Made by a program: the position numbers and the translations under genes. From contig CAVWCW010000019.1 of NCBI GenBank assembly GCA_963753615.1, forward strand, positions 62,001 to 126,000: a DNA stretch of 64,000 nt. Reading direction: 5' to 3'. Shown one piece after another: positions 45,340 to 54,454 of this stretch (position 1 is its first letter; every line of letters begins with the position of its first letter). Under the pieces are notes generated by a model. It saw only the letters and a list, made by a program, of their open reading frames with translations. It was not told the DNA's origin and ran no database searches. The DNA is from CAVWCW01 sp963753615. GTDB taxonomy: Bacteria; Pseudomonadota; Gammaproteobacteria; Chromatiales; Chromatiaceae.

Positions 45340-46629
45340 ATGTTCGAACGCCCCAAGAGCGGAGAGCGCGCAATCCTGGTTCGCATGGATCAGGTCCAGG
45401 GCGCGGACGAGCAGGAGCCGGCGTTGCAGGAGTTCAGGCTGCTCGCCGAGTCCGCCGGCGCCGAGCCCCGGGGGCTGGTGACCGCTGCCCGTCGCAGCCC
45501 CGACCCGCGAGTGTTCATCGGTCGCGGCAAGCTCGAGGAAGTGAAACAGCTAGTGCTGGCGGAGTCTGCTGAGTTGGTCATCTTCGATCACCAGCTAAGC
45601 CCCAGTCAGGAGCGCAATCTGGAGCGCGAACTGCAATGTCGGGTGGTAGACCGCACCGGCCTGATCCTGGATATCTTTGCTCAGCGCGCCCGCTCCTTCG
45701 AGGGCAAGCTGCAGGTGGAACTCGCGCAACTGCGCCACCTGTCCACGCGCCTGGTGCGCGGCTGGACTCACCTGGAGCGGCAGAAGGGCGGTATCGGTCT
45801 GCGCGGGCCGGGCGAGACTCAGCTCGAAACCGACCGCCGCCTGCTCGGGCAGCGCATCACCCATTTGCGAAAGCGTCTGGATCGGGTCTCCGGCCAGCGC
45901 GAACAGGGACGCAAGGCGCGCAGCAAAGCGGAGGTGCCCACCATCTCTCTGGTCGGTTATACCAATGCTGGCAAATCGACTCTGTTCAACCGCATTACGG
46001 CCTCCGGGGTCTATGCCGCGGATCAGCTGTTTGCCACCCTGGATCCCACCTTGCGCCGTCTCGAACTACCCGGGGAAGGCAGCGTAGTGCTCGCCGATAC
46101 TGTAGGCTTTATCAGTCAGTTGCCCCACGAACTCGTGGCGGCTTTCCGCTCCACCCTGGAGGAGACGAGCCGCGCCAGTCTGCTGCTGCACGTGATCGAC
46201 GCCGCCAGCCCGGAGCGAGCCCACAGCATTGCCGAAGTAAACGAGGTGCTGGACCAGATCGGCGCGAACGAAGTGGCGCAGATTGAGGTCTACAACAAGA
46301 TCGATCTGATCGAAGGTATGGAGCCGCGCATCGAGCGGGGCGACCACGGCCTCGCTCGGCGGGTGTGGTTGAGCGCTCGTACCGGGGTTGGCGTCGAGCT
46401 TCTACTGGAGGCCCTCGCCGAGTTCTTCCACCGCGCGCATGTACGCCATCATCTGCGCCTTGGGCCCGAGGACGGCAGGCTGAGGGCGCGTATGTTTGAC
46501 CTGGGGCGGGTGTTGGCCGAGGAGGTCACGGATGATGGGGGCTGGGAGCTGGATGTCGTGTTGACCCAGCGTGATTTCGATCGCTTGCTGCGCCAGGAGT
46601 TGGCGCTGCGTGACCGTCTTATCGCTTGA
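45340..46629 (+). CDS. hflX: Ribosome-associated GTPase HflX
   Basis: A 429-residue GTPase that rescues and splits stalled ribosomes. The N-terminal domain includes DPRVFIGRGKLEEVKQLV and IFDHQLSPSQERNLER. A basic coiled region follows (LVRGWTHLERQKGGIGLRG). The G domain has GYTNAGKSTLFN, DTVGFISQLPHELVAAFRST and YNKIDLIEG. Length and order (hfq-hflX-hflK) are standard. Confidence 0.95.
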   Translation: MFERPKSGERAILVRMDQVQGADEQEPALQEFRLLAESAGAEPRGLVTAARRSPDPRVFIGRGKLEEVKQLVLAESAELVIFDHQLSPSQERNLERELQCRVVDRTGLILDIFAQRARSFEGKLQVELAQLRHLSTRLVRGWTHLERQKGGIGLRGPGETQLETDRRLLGQRITHLRKRLDRVSGQREQGRKARSKAEVPTISLVGYTNAGKSTLFNRITASGVYAADQLFATLDPTLRRLELPGEGSVVLADTVGFISQLPHELVAAFRSTLEETSRASLLLHVIDAASPERAHSIAEVNEVLDQIGANEVAQIEVYNKIDLIEGMEPRIERGDHGLARRVWLSARTGVGVELLLEALAEFFHRAHVRHHLRLGPEDGRLRARMFDLGRVLAEEVTDDGGWELDVVLTQRDFDRLLRQELALRDRLIA

Positions 46630-46754
46630 TACCGGCACGTAAGCCCCCTAGAATCGCGGAACTGTAATCACCGGGTTGGCCTTGGGCCCACCGGCTCTGA
46701 GCCGGGTCGGGTTGGAAGCGGCCCTCCGAGAATCCTACTGATTGGGAGTTTTTC

Positions 46755-47906
46755 ATGGCCTGGAATGAACCGGGTGGCGGTAACAAAGATCCCTGGAGCG
46801 GCAAAGGCGGCGACCAGGGGCCACCGGACCTTGACGAGGTGGTCCGCAAGCTGCAACAGAAGTTGGGCGGCCTGTTCGGCGGCGGTAAGCCGTCCGGCGG
46901 CGGCTCCAAAGGCGGCGGTCTGAAAGGCGGCGGTCCCAGCGCTGCTGGAATCGGGCTGATCGCTGGCATCCTGTTTGTGGTGTGGTTGGCCTCGGGTATT
47001 TATATTATCGAACCCGCCCAGCGCGGCGTGGTGCTGCGCTTTGGGGCTTTCAGCGAGGTCACCCAGCCGGGGCCGCACTGGCACTTCCCCTACCCGATCG
47101 AAGATGCGGTGAAGGTCGATGTGGACCGTATCGAGACATTCCCCCACAAGGCGCAGATGCTGACCCGCGACGAGAATATCGTCGATATCGAGCTGACCGT
47201 GCAGTTTCGGGTCCAAGACCCGGCGGACTACCTGTTTCAGGATCGCACCCCCGAAAAGACCCTGCAGGATGCCACCGAGACCATCGTGCGCGAGATCATC
47301 GGCAAGAGCGATCTCGACTTCATCCTTACCGAGGGCCGCGGGGCGATTCAAACCGACATCCAAGCCAGCATCCAGGACCTGCTCACCGACTATCGGACCG
47401 GGCTGGTGGTGACCAGTATCAACATGCAACCGGCGAAGCCGCCGGAACAGGTCAAGAGCGCCTTCGACGACGCCATCAAGGCGCGTGAGGACAAAGAGCG
47501 CATCGAGAACGAGGCCGAGGCCTATGCCAACGAGGTGGTGCCTAAGGCGCGCGGAGCGGCGTCCCGCCGCTTGGCGGATGCCAACGCCTACCGTGATCAG
47601 GTGATTGCAGAAGCCGAGGGTGAGACCAGCCGCTTCCTGGCGGTGATGACGGAATACAATCGGGCGCCCGAGGTCACCCGTGAGCGTCTGTATCTGGATG
47701 CGGTGGAAACCGTGTTGGCCAACTCGTCGAAGGTGTTGATGGACGTCGAGGGGGGCAACAATCTGGTCTACCTGCCCTTGGATCGCCTGCTGGAGTCTCG
47801 CGCCGGCAGGGATAAAACACTGCCGAGCCTTGGGGGGCAGCCGTCGGAACAGCAGCCGGGCCCGCAGCCGGCACGTGAAATCAATCGTGGCAGGAGGGTA
47901 CGCTGA
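46755..47906 (+). CDS. hflK: FtsH protease modulator HflK
   Basis: A 383-residue membrane protein of the SPFH/band 7 family. It has a Gly-rich N-terminus (GGGKPSGGGSKGGGLKGGG), one membrane helix near residues 74-90, and the band-7 domain (YIIEPAQRGVVLRFGAFSEV, HWHFPYPIEDAVKVDVDRIE). It forms a large periplasmic cage with HflC around FtsH. The stop TGA shares a base with the hflC ATG. Confidence 0.95.
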   Translation: MAWNEPGGGNKDPWSGKGGDQGPPDLDEVVRKLQQKLGGLFGGGKPSGGGSKGGGLKGGGPSAAGIGLIAGILFVVWLASGIYIIEPAQRGVVLRFGAFSEVTQPGPHWHFPYPIEDAVKVDVDRIETFPHKAQMLTRDENIVDIELTVQFRVQDPADYLFQDRTPEKTLQDATETIVREIIGKSDLDFILTEGRGAIQTDIQASIQDLLTDYRTGLVVTSINMQPAKPPEQVKSAFDDAIKAREDKERIENEAEAYANEVVPKARGAASRRLADANAYRDQVIAEAEGETSRFLAVMTEYNRAPEVTRERLYLDAVETVLANSSKVLMDVEGGNNLVYLPLDRLLESRAGRDKTLPSLGGQPSEQQPGPQPAREINRGRRVR

Positions 47907-48775
47907 TGGGAGGTTCTAGAATATTGCTGCCGATCGGCGCCCTGGTCCTGGCCTTATTGGTCTATGCCTCCGCCTTCATCGTCGATGAGCGCGAGGTCGC
48001 CCTGAAGCTGCGCTTGGGTGAGATCGTCGATGCCGAGAACGAGCCGGGTCTGCATTTTCTGGTGCCCGTGCTAAACAACGTCAAAAAATTCGACCGCCGA
48101 ATCCAGACCTTGGATGCGCGCCCGGAGCGCTTCCTGACGCTGGAAAAGAAGGACGTGATCGTCGACTCCTATGCCAAGTGGAGGATCTCGGATGTGGCCC
48201 AGTACTTCCGCTCCACCGGCGGCAACCAGGACCGCACCGCATTGCTGCTATCGGAGCGAATCAACACCAGTCTTCGGGACGAGTTCGGCAAGCGCACGGT
48301 CCAGGAGGTGATTTCCGGTGAACGCGCCGAGATCATGGAATTGTTGACCAAGGACTCGGACGAAAAGGCCAATGAGTTGGGGGTGGAGATCATCGACGTC
48401 CGGGTCAAGCGCATCGATTTGCCGTCGGAAGTCAGCGAATCGGTCTACAATCGCATGCGCGCCGAGCGCGAGCGGGTGGCTCGCGACCTGCGCGCCCAGG
48501 GCTCGGAGGCGGCGGAGCGCATTCGCGCGGACGCCGACCGCCAGCGCACGGTGATCCTGGCCAATGCCTACAGCGAAGCCGAGCAACTACGCGGCGAGGG
48601 CGACGCGAAAGCGGCAGAGACATACGCCACGGCCTACAACCAGGATCCCGAATTCTACAGTTTCTACCGCAGCCTGAACGCCTATCGTGAGGTATTCAGC
48701 GGCGGCTCAGACCTGTTGGTTCTCAAGCCCGATTCGGAGTTCTTTCGCTACTTCAACCAGATGCGCCAAGACTGA
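47906..48775 (+). CDS. hflC: FtsH protease modulator HflC
   Basis: A 289-residue band-7 protein with an N-terminal membrane helix (LLPIGALVLALLVYASAFIV) followed by DEREVALKLRLGEIV and GLHFLVPVLNNVKKFDRRIQ. The C-terminal coiled coil contains RMRAERERVARDLRAQGSEA and the region near QDPEFYSFYRSLNAYREVF. It is the partner of HflK, translationally coupled to it by the one-base overlap. Confidence 0.95.
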   Translation: MGGSRILLPIGALVLALLVYASAFIVDEREVALKLRLGEIVDAENEPGLHFLVPVLNNVKKFDRRIQTLDARPERFLTLEKKDVIVDSYAKWRISDVAQYFRSTGGNQDRTALLLSERINTSLRDEFGKRTVQEVISGERAEIMELLTKDSDEKANELGVEIIDVRVKRIDLPSEVSESVYNRMRAERERVARDLRAQGSEAAERIRADADRQRTVILANAYSEAEQLRGEGDAKAAETYATAYNQDPEFYSFYRSLNAYREVFSGGSDLLVLKPDSEFFRYFNQMRQD

Positions 48776-48924
48776 CGGGCATGTTCCCGGAACGGCAGTC
48801 GACCGGGGCGGCATGGACAAGCCGCTCCGTCTTTGGCACAATTCGGCCGCCTGTCGCGGGGCGGATCGGCCGCTTGGCCTCGTTGCGGCGCAGCTAGCCG
48901 GGAATCTCCCCGGTTTATCCTGGT

Positions 48925-49110
48925 ATGTGGCAGGAATTCTGGCTGGCGGCGGCTCTGCTCCTGGTCATCGAGGGTATCTGGCCGTTTCTGAATCCGGCCA
49001 GCCTGCGCCAAGCGCTCTTGCTGATGGCCGAGCAAAGCGACCGCAGCCTGCGTGTGCTGGGGTTGTTCAGCATGCTGTCCGGGGTTGGATTGCTGTATCT
49101 CTTGAATTAA
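48925..49110 (+). CDS. DUF2065 (YjeT) small membrane protein
   Basis: A 61-residue protein with two membrane helices: FWLAAALLLVIEGIWPFLNP and VLGLFSMLSGVGLLYLL. The sequence ALLLVIEGIWPFLNPASLRQ is the DUF2065/YjeT signature. It is regularly found between hflC and hisZ or purA, perhaps acting with HflKC (inference). The function is unknown. Confidence 0.88.
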   Translation: MWQEFWLAAALLLVIEGIWPFLNPASLRQALLLMAEQSDRSLRVLGLFSMLSGVGLLYLLN

Positions 49111-49229
49111 GCGGGTGGGCCGGGAGCGGCGCAAGCCAGGCGAGCGCATGAAAAGATCGACTCAACCGGCAACCAGGGCCCGGCAGCGGTTCGTGGTGCT
49201 CTCGGAATTCTGTTACGGATCGAATCCCC

Positions 49230-50408
49230 ATGGGTAACGAGCGCTGGATACTGCCGGAAGGCATCGACGAGATGCTGCCGCCCCAATCCGGGGCGTTGGA
49301 GCAGCTGCGGCGCGATCTGTTGGATCTCTACGACCGTTGGGGTTACGAACTGGTGATCCCACCCTTCGTCGAGTTTCTCGACTCACTGCTCACCGGTACC
49401 GGCAGTGACCTGGATCTGCAGACCTTCAAGCTTACCGACCAGATGAGCGGGCGCCTGATGGGCGTGCGCGCGGACATCACCCCCCAGGCCGCTCGCATCG
49501 ACGCCCGCCAGTTGGACTGGGAAGGCCCGACTCGCTTGTGCTACCTCGGCACCGTGCTGCATACCCGCGGGGACGGCTTTGCGGGTTCCCGCAGTCCGCT
49601 GCAGATCGGGGCTGAGATCTACGGCCATGGCGGTCCAGAAAGCGACGTTGAAATCCTTTCCCTGATGCTGCGCAGCCTCGAGATGGCCGGAATCACGGAA
49701 TTGTCCCTCGACCTCGGGCATGTCGGCATCTTCCGCGGCCTGAGCCGCCAGGCTGGACTGGCGGCGGATCAGGAAAGGGCCCTGTTCGACGCGCTGCAGC
49801 GTAAGGCGATCCCCGAGATCGAAGAGCTGGTGGCCCGATTCCGCATCGACCCGGCCAGTGCCCGCATGCTCGAGACCCTGGCCGAGCTCAACGGCGACCA
49901 CGCTTTGAGCGAGGCGCGCCGGCGCCTGGCGGACGCCAATGCCGAGGTGCACGCGGCCCTGGATTATCTGCAACGCACCGCCGAGTTGGTGGCTGCTTGG
50001 CTGCCGGACACTCCTGTGCACTTCGACTTGGCGGAGTTGCGTGGCTATCACTTTCATACCGGTGTGGTGTTCGCCGCTTTCGTGCCTGGGCTGGGACAGG
50101 AGATCGCCCGTGGTGGGCGCTACGACCACATTGGAGAGGTTTTCGGCCGCGCGCGCCCCGCCACGGGCTTCAGCACCGATCTCAAGACCCTGCTGCGCCT
50201 CGGTGATCGGCCCCAGGCGGAGTCAGTGCCGAGGGTGTTCGCGCCCTGGTCCTCGGACCCGGCGCTGCGCCACCGCATCGAAGACCTTCGGCATCAGGGC
50301 CTGCGGGTGGTGCGCGGCTTGCCCGGGCAGGCGCAGGGGGCAGCCGAAATGGGCTGCAACCGGGTGCTGGTCCAGCGCGACGGGAATTGGGAACTGGCCC
50401 CGGTTTGA
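49230..50408 (+). CDS. hisZ: ATP phosphoribosyltransferase regulatory subunit HisZ
   Basis: A 392-residue histidyl-tRNA synthetase paralogue lacking the anticodon-binding function. It forms the active first enzyme of histidine biosynthesis with short-form HisG. LPEGIDEMLPPQSGALEQLR, LTDQMSGRLMGVRADITPQAARID (in pieces) and YHFHTGVVFAAFVPG with ARGGRYDHIGEVFGRARPAT are family features. Gene order hflC-DUF2065-hisZ-purA is conserved in gammaproteobacteria that use HisZ. Confidence 0.93.
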   Translation: MGNERWILPEGIDEMLPPQSGALEQLRRDLLDLYDRWGYELVIPPFVEFLDSLLTGTGSDLDLQTFKLTDQMSGRLMGVRADITPQAARIDARQLDWEGPTRLCYLGTVLHTRGDGFAGSRSPLQIGAEIYGHGGPESDVEILSLMLRSLEMAGITELSLDLGHVGIFRGLSRQAGLAADQERALFDALQRKAIPEIEELVARFRIDPASARMLETLAELNGDHALSEARRRLADANAEVHAALDYLQRTAELVAAWLPDTPVHFDLAELRGYHFHTGVVFAAFVPGLGQEIARGGRYDHIGEVFGRARPATGFSTDLKTLLRLGDRPQAESVPRVFAPWSSDPALRHRIEDLRHQGLRVVRGLPGQAQGAAEMGCNRVLVQRDGNWELAPV

Positions 50409-50461
50409 TCCTGGCCGCGACCAAAGAATCGAGACTTTCTTTAAACCTGTAGAGTGCAATT

Positions 50462-51758
50462 ATGGGTAAAAATGTCGTAGTGATCGGCACCCAGTGGGGT
50501 GACGAAGGTAAGGGCAAGGTCGTCGACCTGCTGACCGACCGGGCGGCGGCGGTGGTGCGTTTCCAGGGCGGCCACAATGCCGGCCACACCCTGGTCATCG
50601 ACGGCCAGCAGACGGTGCTGCACCTGATTCCGTCAGGCATCCTGCGCGCCGGGGTGCGCTGTCTCATCGGCAACGGCGTGGTGCTTTCGCCCGACGCCCT
50701 GCTGGAGGAGCTGGAGATGTTGGAGCAGGGCGGCATCCCGGCCCGCGAGCGTATCGCCATCAGCGAATCCTGCCCTCTGATTCTGCCCTATCACATTGCT
50801 CTCGATCAGGCGCGAGAGATCGCCCGAGGCAAGAAGGCTATCGGCACCACCGGGCGCGGCATCGGCCCCACCTACGAGGACAAGGTCTCACGGCGCGGCA
50901 TCCGCCTTGGCGAGCTGCTCGATCCCGAGCACTTCAAGGAGCGCCTGCGCGAGGTCATGGAGTACCACAACTACGCCCTCGAGCACTACTTCAAGGCGGC
51001 GCCGGTTGACTACCAGCAGGTACTGGACCTGGCCCTGGCCCAGGGCGAGCAGCTGCGCGCCGCTGGTGGAGGACATCCCGGGCATCCTGCACCGGATGCG
51101 CAGGGACGGCGAGAGCGTGCTGTTCGAAGGGGCTCAGGGGGCGCTGCTGGACATCGACCACGGCACCTATCCCTATGTCACCTCGTCGACCACCACCGCG
51201 GGCGGCGCCGCCAGCGGCAGCGGCGTGGGGCCGCGCGATCTCGATTACATCCTGGGCATCGTCAAGGCCTACACCACCCGGGTCGGGGCCGGGCCCTTCC
51301 CGACCGAGCTGTTCGACGACGACGGCGAGCATCTGGGGGTCAAGGGCCACGAGTTCGGCGCTACCACCGGGCGCAAGCGCCGCTGCGGCTGGCTCGACCT
51401 GGTGGCGCTCAACCGTTCCCTGCGGGTAAACAGCGTGAGCGGCCTGTGCATCACCAAGCTGGACGTGCTGGACGGCCTGGAAACCCTCAAGATCTGCACC
51501 GGCTACCGCCTCGATGGCAAGCTGGTCGACACCCCGCCGGTGGGCGCGGACCGTTTCGAGCGCTGCGAGCCGGAGTATATCGAGCTGCCCGGTTGGCAGG
51601 AGTCGACCGTTGGGGTGACCGACTACGACCAGCTGCCGGAGAACGCCCGTGCCTACCTGGACAAGGTCGAGGCACTGAGCGGTACCCCGATCGATATCGT
51701 ATCCACCGGTCCGGACCGCGCCGAGACCATCGTTCTGCGCCACCCTTTCGAGACCTGA
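50462..51758 (+). CDS. purA: Adenylosuccinate synthetase PurA (one frameshift)
   Basis: About 431 residues after correction. It joins IMP and aspartate with GTP in AMP synthesis. GTQWGDEGKGKVVDLL, FQGGHNAGHTLV and GTTGRGIGPTYEDKVSRRG are in the first frame. From VEDIPGILHRM onward (EGAQGALLDIDHGTYPYVTS, GVTDYDQLP, STGPDRAETIVLRHPF) the reading is in the next frame. One extra base near 51055-51062 (CTGCGCGCCGCTG) accounts for it. Because both halves are perfectly conserved, a sequence error is much more likely than loss of this gene. Confidence 0.92.
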
Positions 51759-51767
51759 GTGCCCCGC

Positions 51768-51831
51768 CTCCGGCGCCGCTAACCCGCATATTTCAGTGCG
51801 CCGTGAAATATGCGGGTTTCGGGCGCCGGAG
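51768..51831. repeat. Long palindromic element after purA
   Basis: Outer arms CTCCGGCGCC and GGCGCCGGAG enclose, after a three-base mismatch, the 15-base arms AACCCGCATATTTCA (51781-51795) and TGAAATATGCGGGTT (51804-51818) with an eight-base loop. It begins nine bases after the purA stop. The left arm plus loop is repeated exactly at 36131. It looks like a REP-type hairpin or paired mobile-element ends; it could also end the purA transcript. Confidence 0.7.
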
Positions 51832-51969
51832 TAGCCGCAACCTCCCCGCCCTACCGATGTGCCCGACCCAGCGCCTAACCCGCTTGCAATGATGAGCGGC
51901 AATGCGAGTTTCGCCGCATCGTTTATACAAAATAGCGGGAAAGTGTCGATTCGACCAAGGAGGTTAGCC

Positions 51970-52197
51970 ATGAAGAAACTGCTCAAGATTCTCGCCGCGG
52001 CTGGAATTGCGGCGCTCGTGGCGCTCCCGACCGAGGTAGGCGCTGTCTGGGGGCCGGGATGGAGCCCTTGGCGCAATAATTACATCGATGACCCGGCGTA
52101 CCGCTTCGGACCGCCTCGGCAGCGCAACTATATCCGTGACCTGTATCTTCACGGTCCCGGCTATGCCCACTGGCGGCAGCTGAGGCGTTCTTATTGA
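51970..52197 (+). CDS. Small exported protein resembling sulfur globule proteins
   Basis: A 75-residue protein with a strong AAGGAGG site and signal peptide ILAAAGIAALVALPTEVGA. The mature part starts VWGPGWSPWRNNYIDD and is rich in Trp, Tyr, Gly, Pro and Arg. The opening WGPGW after the cleavage site resembles sulfur globule proteins of Chromatiaceae, although the Gly-Tyr repeats are few. It stands alone between purA and dapA, with its own promoter region (TATACA at about 51922) and a terminator downstream. The assignment is tentative. Confidence 0.5.
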   Translation: MKKLLKILAAAGIAALVALPTEVGAVWGPGWSPWRNNYIDDPAYRFGPPRQRNYIRDLYLHGPGYAHWRQLRRSY

Positions 52198-52201
52198 ACC
52201 C

Positions 52202-52256
52202 GAGAAGCCGGGTGCTTCTCCAGTATTAGTGGGCCGCCTGCGGGCGGCCCCTTTGA
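52202..52256 (+). terminator. Two hairpins ending the small exported gene
   Basis: GAGAAGC-CGGGT-GCTTCTC (52202-52220) is followed by GGGCCGCC-TGCG-GGCGGCCC (52231-52250) and CTTTGATT. The second is a strong GC stem with a short T-rich tail, a probable factor-independent terminator. Confidence 0.7.
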
Positions 52257-52372
52257 TTCCCAACCCACGGACGAAACGCCTGGTCGCCATCGCGAAACTG
52301 CGTCTCGGCTTGTCAGTTTACCGGCCTAGGGGATACCATTCCCTCTTTACCCCATAACCCAGGGAACCCGCT

Positions 52373-53248
52373 ATGTTTCGAGGCAGTATGGTGGCGCTGA
52401 TCACGCCGATGCATGCCGACGGCAGCGTCGACGACGCCAGCCTCGCGCGCTTGGTGGAATTTCACTTGGCGCAGGGCACCGACGCCATCGTCGCGGTGGG
52501 CACCACCGGGGAATCCGCCACACTCGACGAGGATGAGCACTGCGTGGTAATCCGCCAGGTGGTCGAACTGGCCGCCGGACGCATCCCCGTGATTGCGGGC
52601 ACCGGGGCCAATGCCACTACCGAGGCGATCAGCCTGACCCGCTGCGCCAAGGCCGCGGGGGCTGACGCCTGCCTGCTGGTGACCCCCTATTACAATAAGC
52701 CCACGCAAGAGGGACTGTACCTGCACCACCGGGCGGTGGCCGAGGCGGTGGATATCCCGCAGATCCTCTACAATGTGCCGGGCCGCACCGCCTGCGACAT
52801 GTTGCCGGAGACCGCAGGAAGGTTATCGGAGATCGAAAACATCATCGGCCTCAAAGAGGCCACCGGCGACTTGGCCCGAGTGGCCCGCTTGCGCGAGCTG
52901 TGCGGACCCGAGTTTGGACTCTACAGCGGCGATGACGCCACTGGCCGGGAATTCATGTTGCTCGGAGGCGACGGCGTAATCTCGGTGAGCGCAAACGTGG
53001 CGCCGCGGCTGATGCACCAGATGTGTGCCGCCGCCCTGAGCGGTGACGGGGCGGCTGCCGAGGCCCTCGACGCCCGCCTCAGCGGGCTGCACAGCGCCCT
53101 GTTCGTGGAGGCGAATCCGATCCCGGTGAAATGGGCCATGAAGGAGTTGGGTTTGGCGACAAAGGGGATTCGCCTGCCCCTGACCTGGCTGTCGGAAGCT
53201 GCACGTCCGGCGGTGCGCGAAGCGATGGCCCAGGCCGGCGTCCTCTGA
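52373..53248 (+). CDS. dapA: 4-hydroxy-tetrahydrodipicolinate synthase DapA
   Basis: A 291-residue Schiff-base aldolase of lysine and diaminopimelate synthesis. MFRGSMVALITPMHADGSVD, GTTGESATLDEDEH, TPYYNKPTQEGLYLHHRAVA (catalytic Tyr) and IIGLKEATGDLARV (Schiff-base Lys) are present, with YSGDDATGREFMLLGGDGVI. AGGGA precedes the ATG. It is followed by bamC, the standard order. Confidence 0.95.
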   Translation: MFRGSMVALITPMHADGSVDDASLARLVEFHLAQGTDAIVAVGTTGESATLDEDEHCVVIRQVVELAAGRIPVIAGTGANATTEAISLTRCAKAAGADACLLVTPYYNKPTQEGLYLHHRAVAEAVDIPQILYNVPGRTACDMLPETAGRLSEIENIIGLKEATGDLARVARLRELCGPEFGLYSGDDATGREFMLLGGDGVISVSANVAPRLMHQMCAAALSGDGAAAEALDARLSGLHSALFVEANPIPVKWAMKELGLATKGIRLPLTWLSEAARPAVREAMAQAGVL

Positions 53249-53307
53249 CCGGCATTTCGGCCGCTGGCCGAGCAACCAACAATCTAATTCTGGACGGTGG
53301 AATCGAT

Positions 53308-54444
53308 ATGCCCGCAACCCTGGTAAGAATTGTCATCGCCGGCCTGCTGGTGGCTTTGTTGGCGGCCTGCAGCAGCGTGCAAAAGGTGCTGCCGGACCGC
53401 AAGGTCGACTACAAGCGGGAGCGGGTGGGCAGTGCCGACCTGGAAGTGCCGCCGGACCTGACTCGTCCGTCGCCGTCCGATACTCTCGTAGTTCCGGATC
53501 TGGCCCCGGGCGATACCGCCACCTTTTCGGAATATGCAGCCGACCGCCAGACCCTGCCGCGCAGCACCGGTAATTCAGCGGTACTCCCCGATATCGATTT
53601 TATCGACGTCAAGAAGGACGGCGACAAGCGCTGGTTGGCGATCCAGGCCACACCCGAGCAGGTGTGGCCGAAGGTGGTCGACTTCTGGCGCGACAACGGC
53701 ATCCTGCTGGTGGAAGAAGACCCCACCATCGGCGTTATGGAGACCGGCTGGCTGGAGAACCGGGCGGATATCCGGAGCGACTTTATTACCGATTCGGTGC
53801 GTGGCGTCTTCGACGGTCTCTACTCGGCCAGCACCCGCGACCAGTATCGGGTGCGCCTGGAAACCAGCGAGGAGCCGGGCAGCACCGAGCTGTACCTGAC
53901 CCACCGCGGGATGCGCCAGAAGATCACCGATCAGGGCAATACCGAACGCCCGGTATGGGAGGCCAGACCCAACGATCCGGAACTCGAGGTCGAGATGCTG
54001 CGCCGGATTATGGTCTATCTGGGCGTGGCGGAGGAACGGGCGCGTCGCAGCCTGGCTCGCCAGGACGCGCGCGAGCCCCGCTCCCAGTTGATCAAGGGGC
54101 GCGACGGCCAAGCCGAACTGATGATCGACGAAGACTTTTCCCGGGCCTGGCGCATCACCGGCGTGGCCTTGGACCGGGTCGGCTTCCTGGTGGAAGACAG
54201 GGATCGCAGCGCCGGCGTCTATTTCGTGCGCTACCGCGACCCCGAACAGCGGAAGGAAAAGGGCCTGCTGTCGAAGATGGCCTTCTGGCGCGACGACGCG
54301 CCGGAGCAGGGCGTAGAGTACCAGGTCAGCCTGGAGCCCCAGGGCGGGCAGACCCGGGTGCTGGTGCTGGATGCCGCCGGCAGTCGCGACACCACGCCCA
54401 CCGCTACCCGCATCCTGACTCTGCTGGACGAGCAAATCCGCTAG
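53308..54444 (+). CDS. bamC: Outer membrane assembly lipoprotein BamC
   Basis: A 378-residue lipoprotein of the BAM complex that inserts beta-barrel proteins in the outer membrane. The lipobox is LLAACSS at the end of the signal IVIAGLLVALLAAC. The unstructured N-terminal part (LEVPPDLTRPSPSDTLVVPD) and two helix-grip domains (LAIQATPEQVWPKVVDFW and LMIDEDFSRAWRITGVALDR) match BamC. The ATG at 53308 is 59 bases after dapA. Conserved dapA-bamC adjacency supports the call. Confidence 0.92.
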   Translation: MPATLVRIVIAGLLVALLAACSSVQKVLPDRKVDYKRERVGSADLEVPPDLTRPSPSDTLVVPDLAPGDTATFSEYAADRQTLPRSTGNSAVLPDIDFIDVKKDGDKRWLAIQATPEQVWPKVVDFWRDNGILLVEEDPTIGVMETGWLENRADIRSDFITDSVRGVFDGLYSASTRDQYRVRLETSEEPGSTELYLTHRGMRQKITDQGNTERPVWEARPNDPELEVEMLRRIMVYLGVAEERARRSLARQDAREPRSQLIKGRDGQAELMIDEDFSRAWRITGVALDRVGFLVEDRDRSAGVYFVRYRDPEQRKEKGLLSKMAFWRDDAPEQGVEYQVSLEPQGGQTRVLVLDAAGSRDTTPTATRILTLLDEQIR

Positions 54445-54454
54445 CGCTCGGCCG

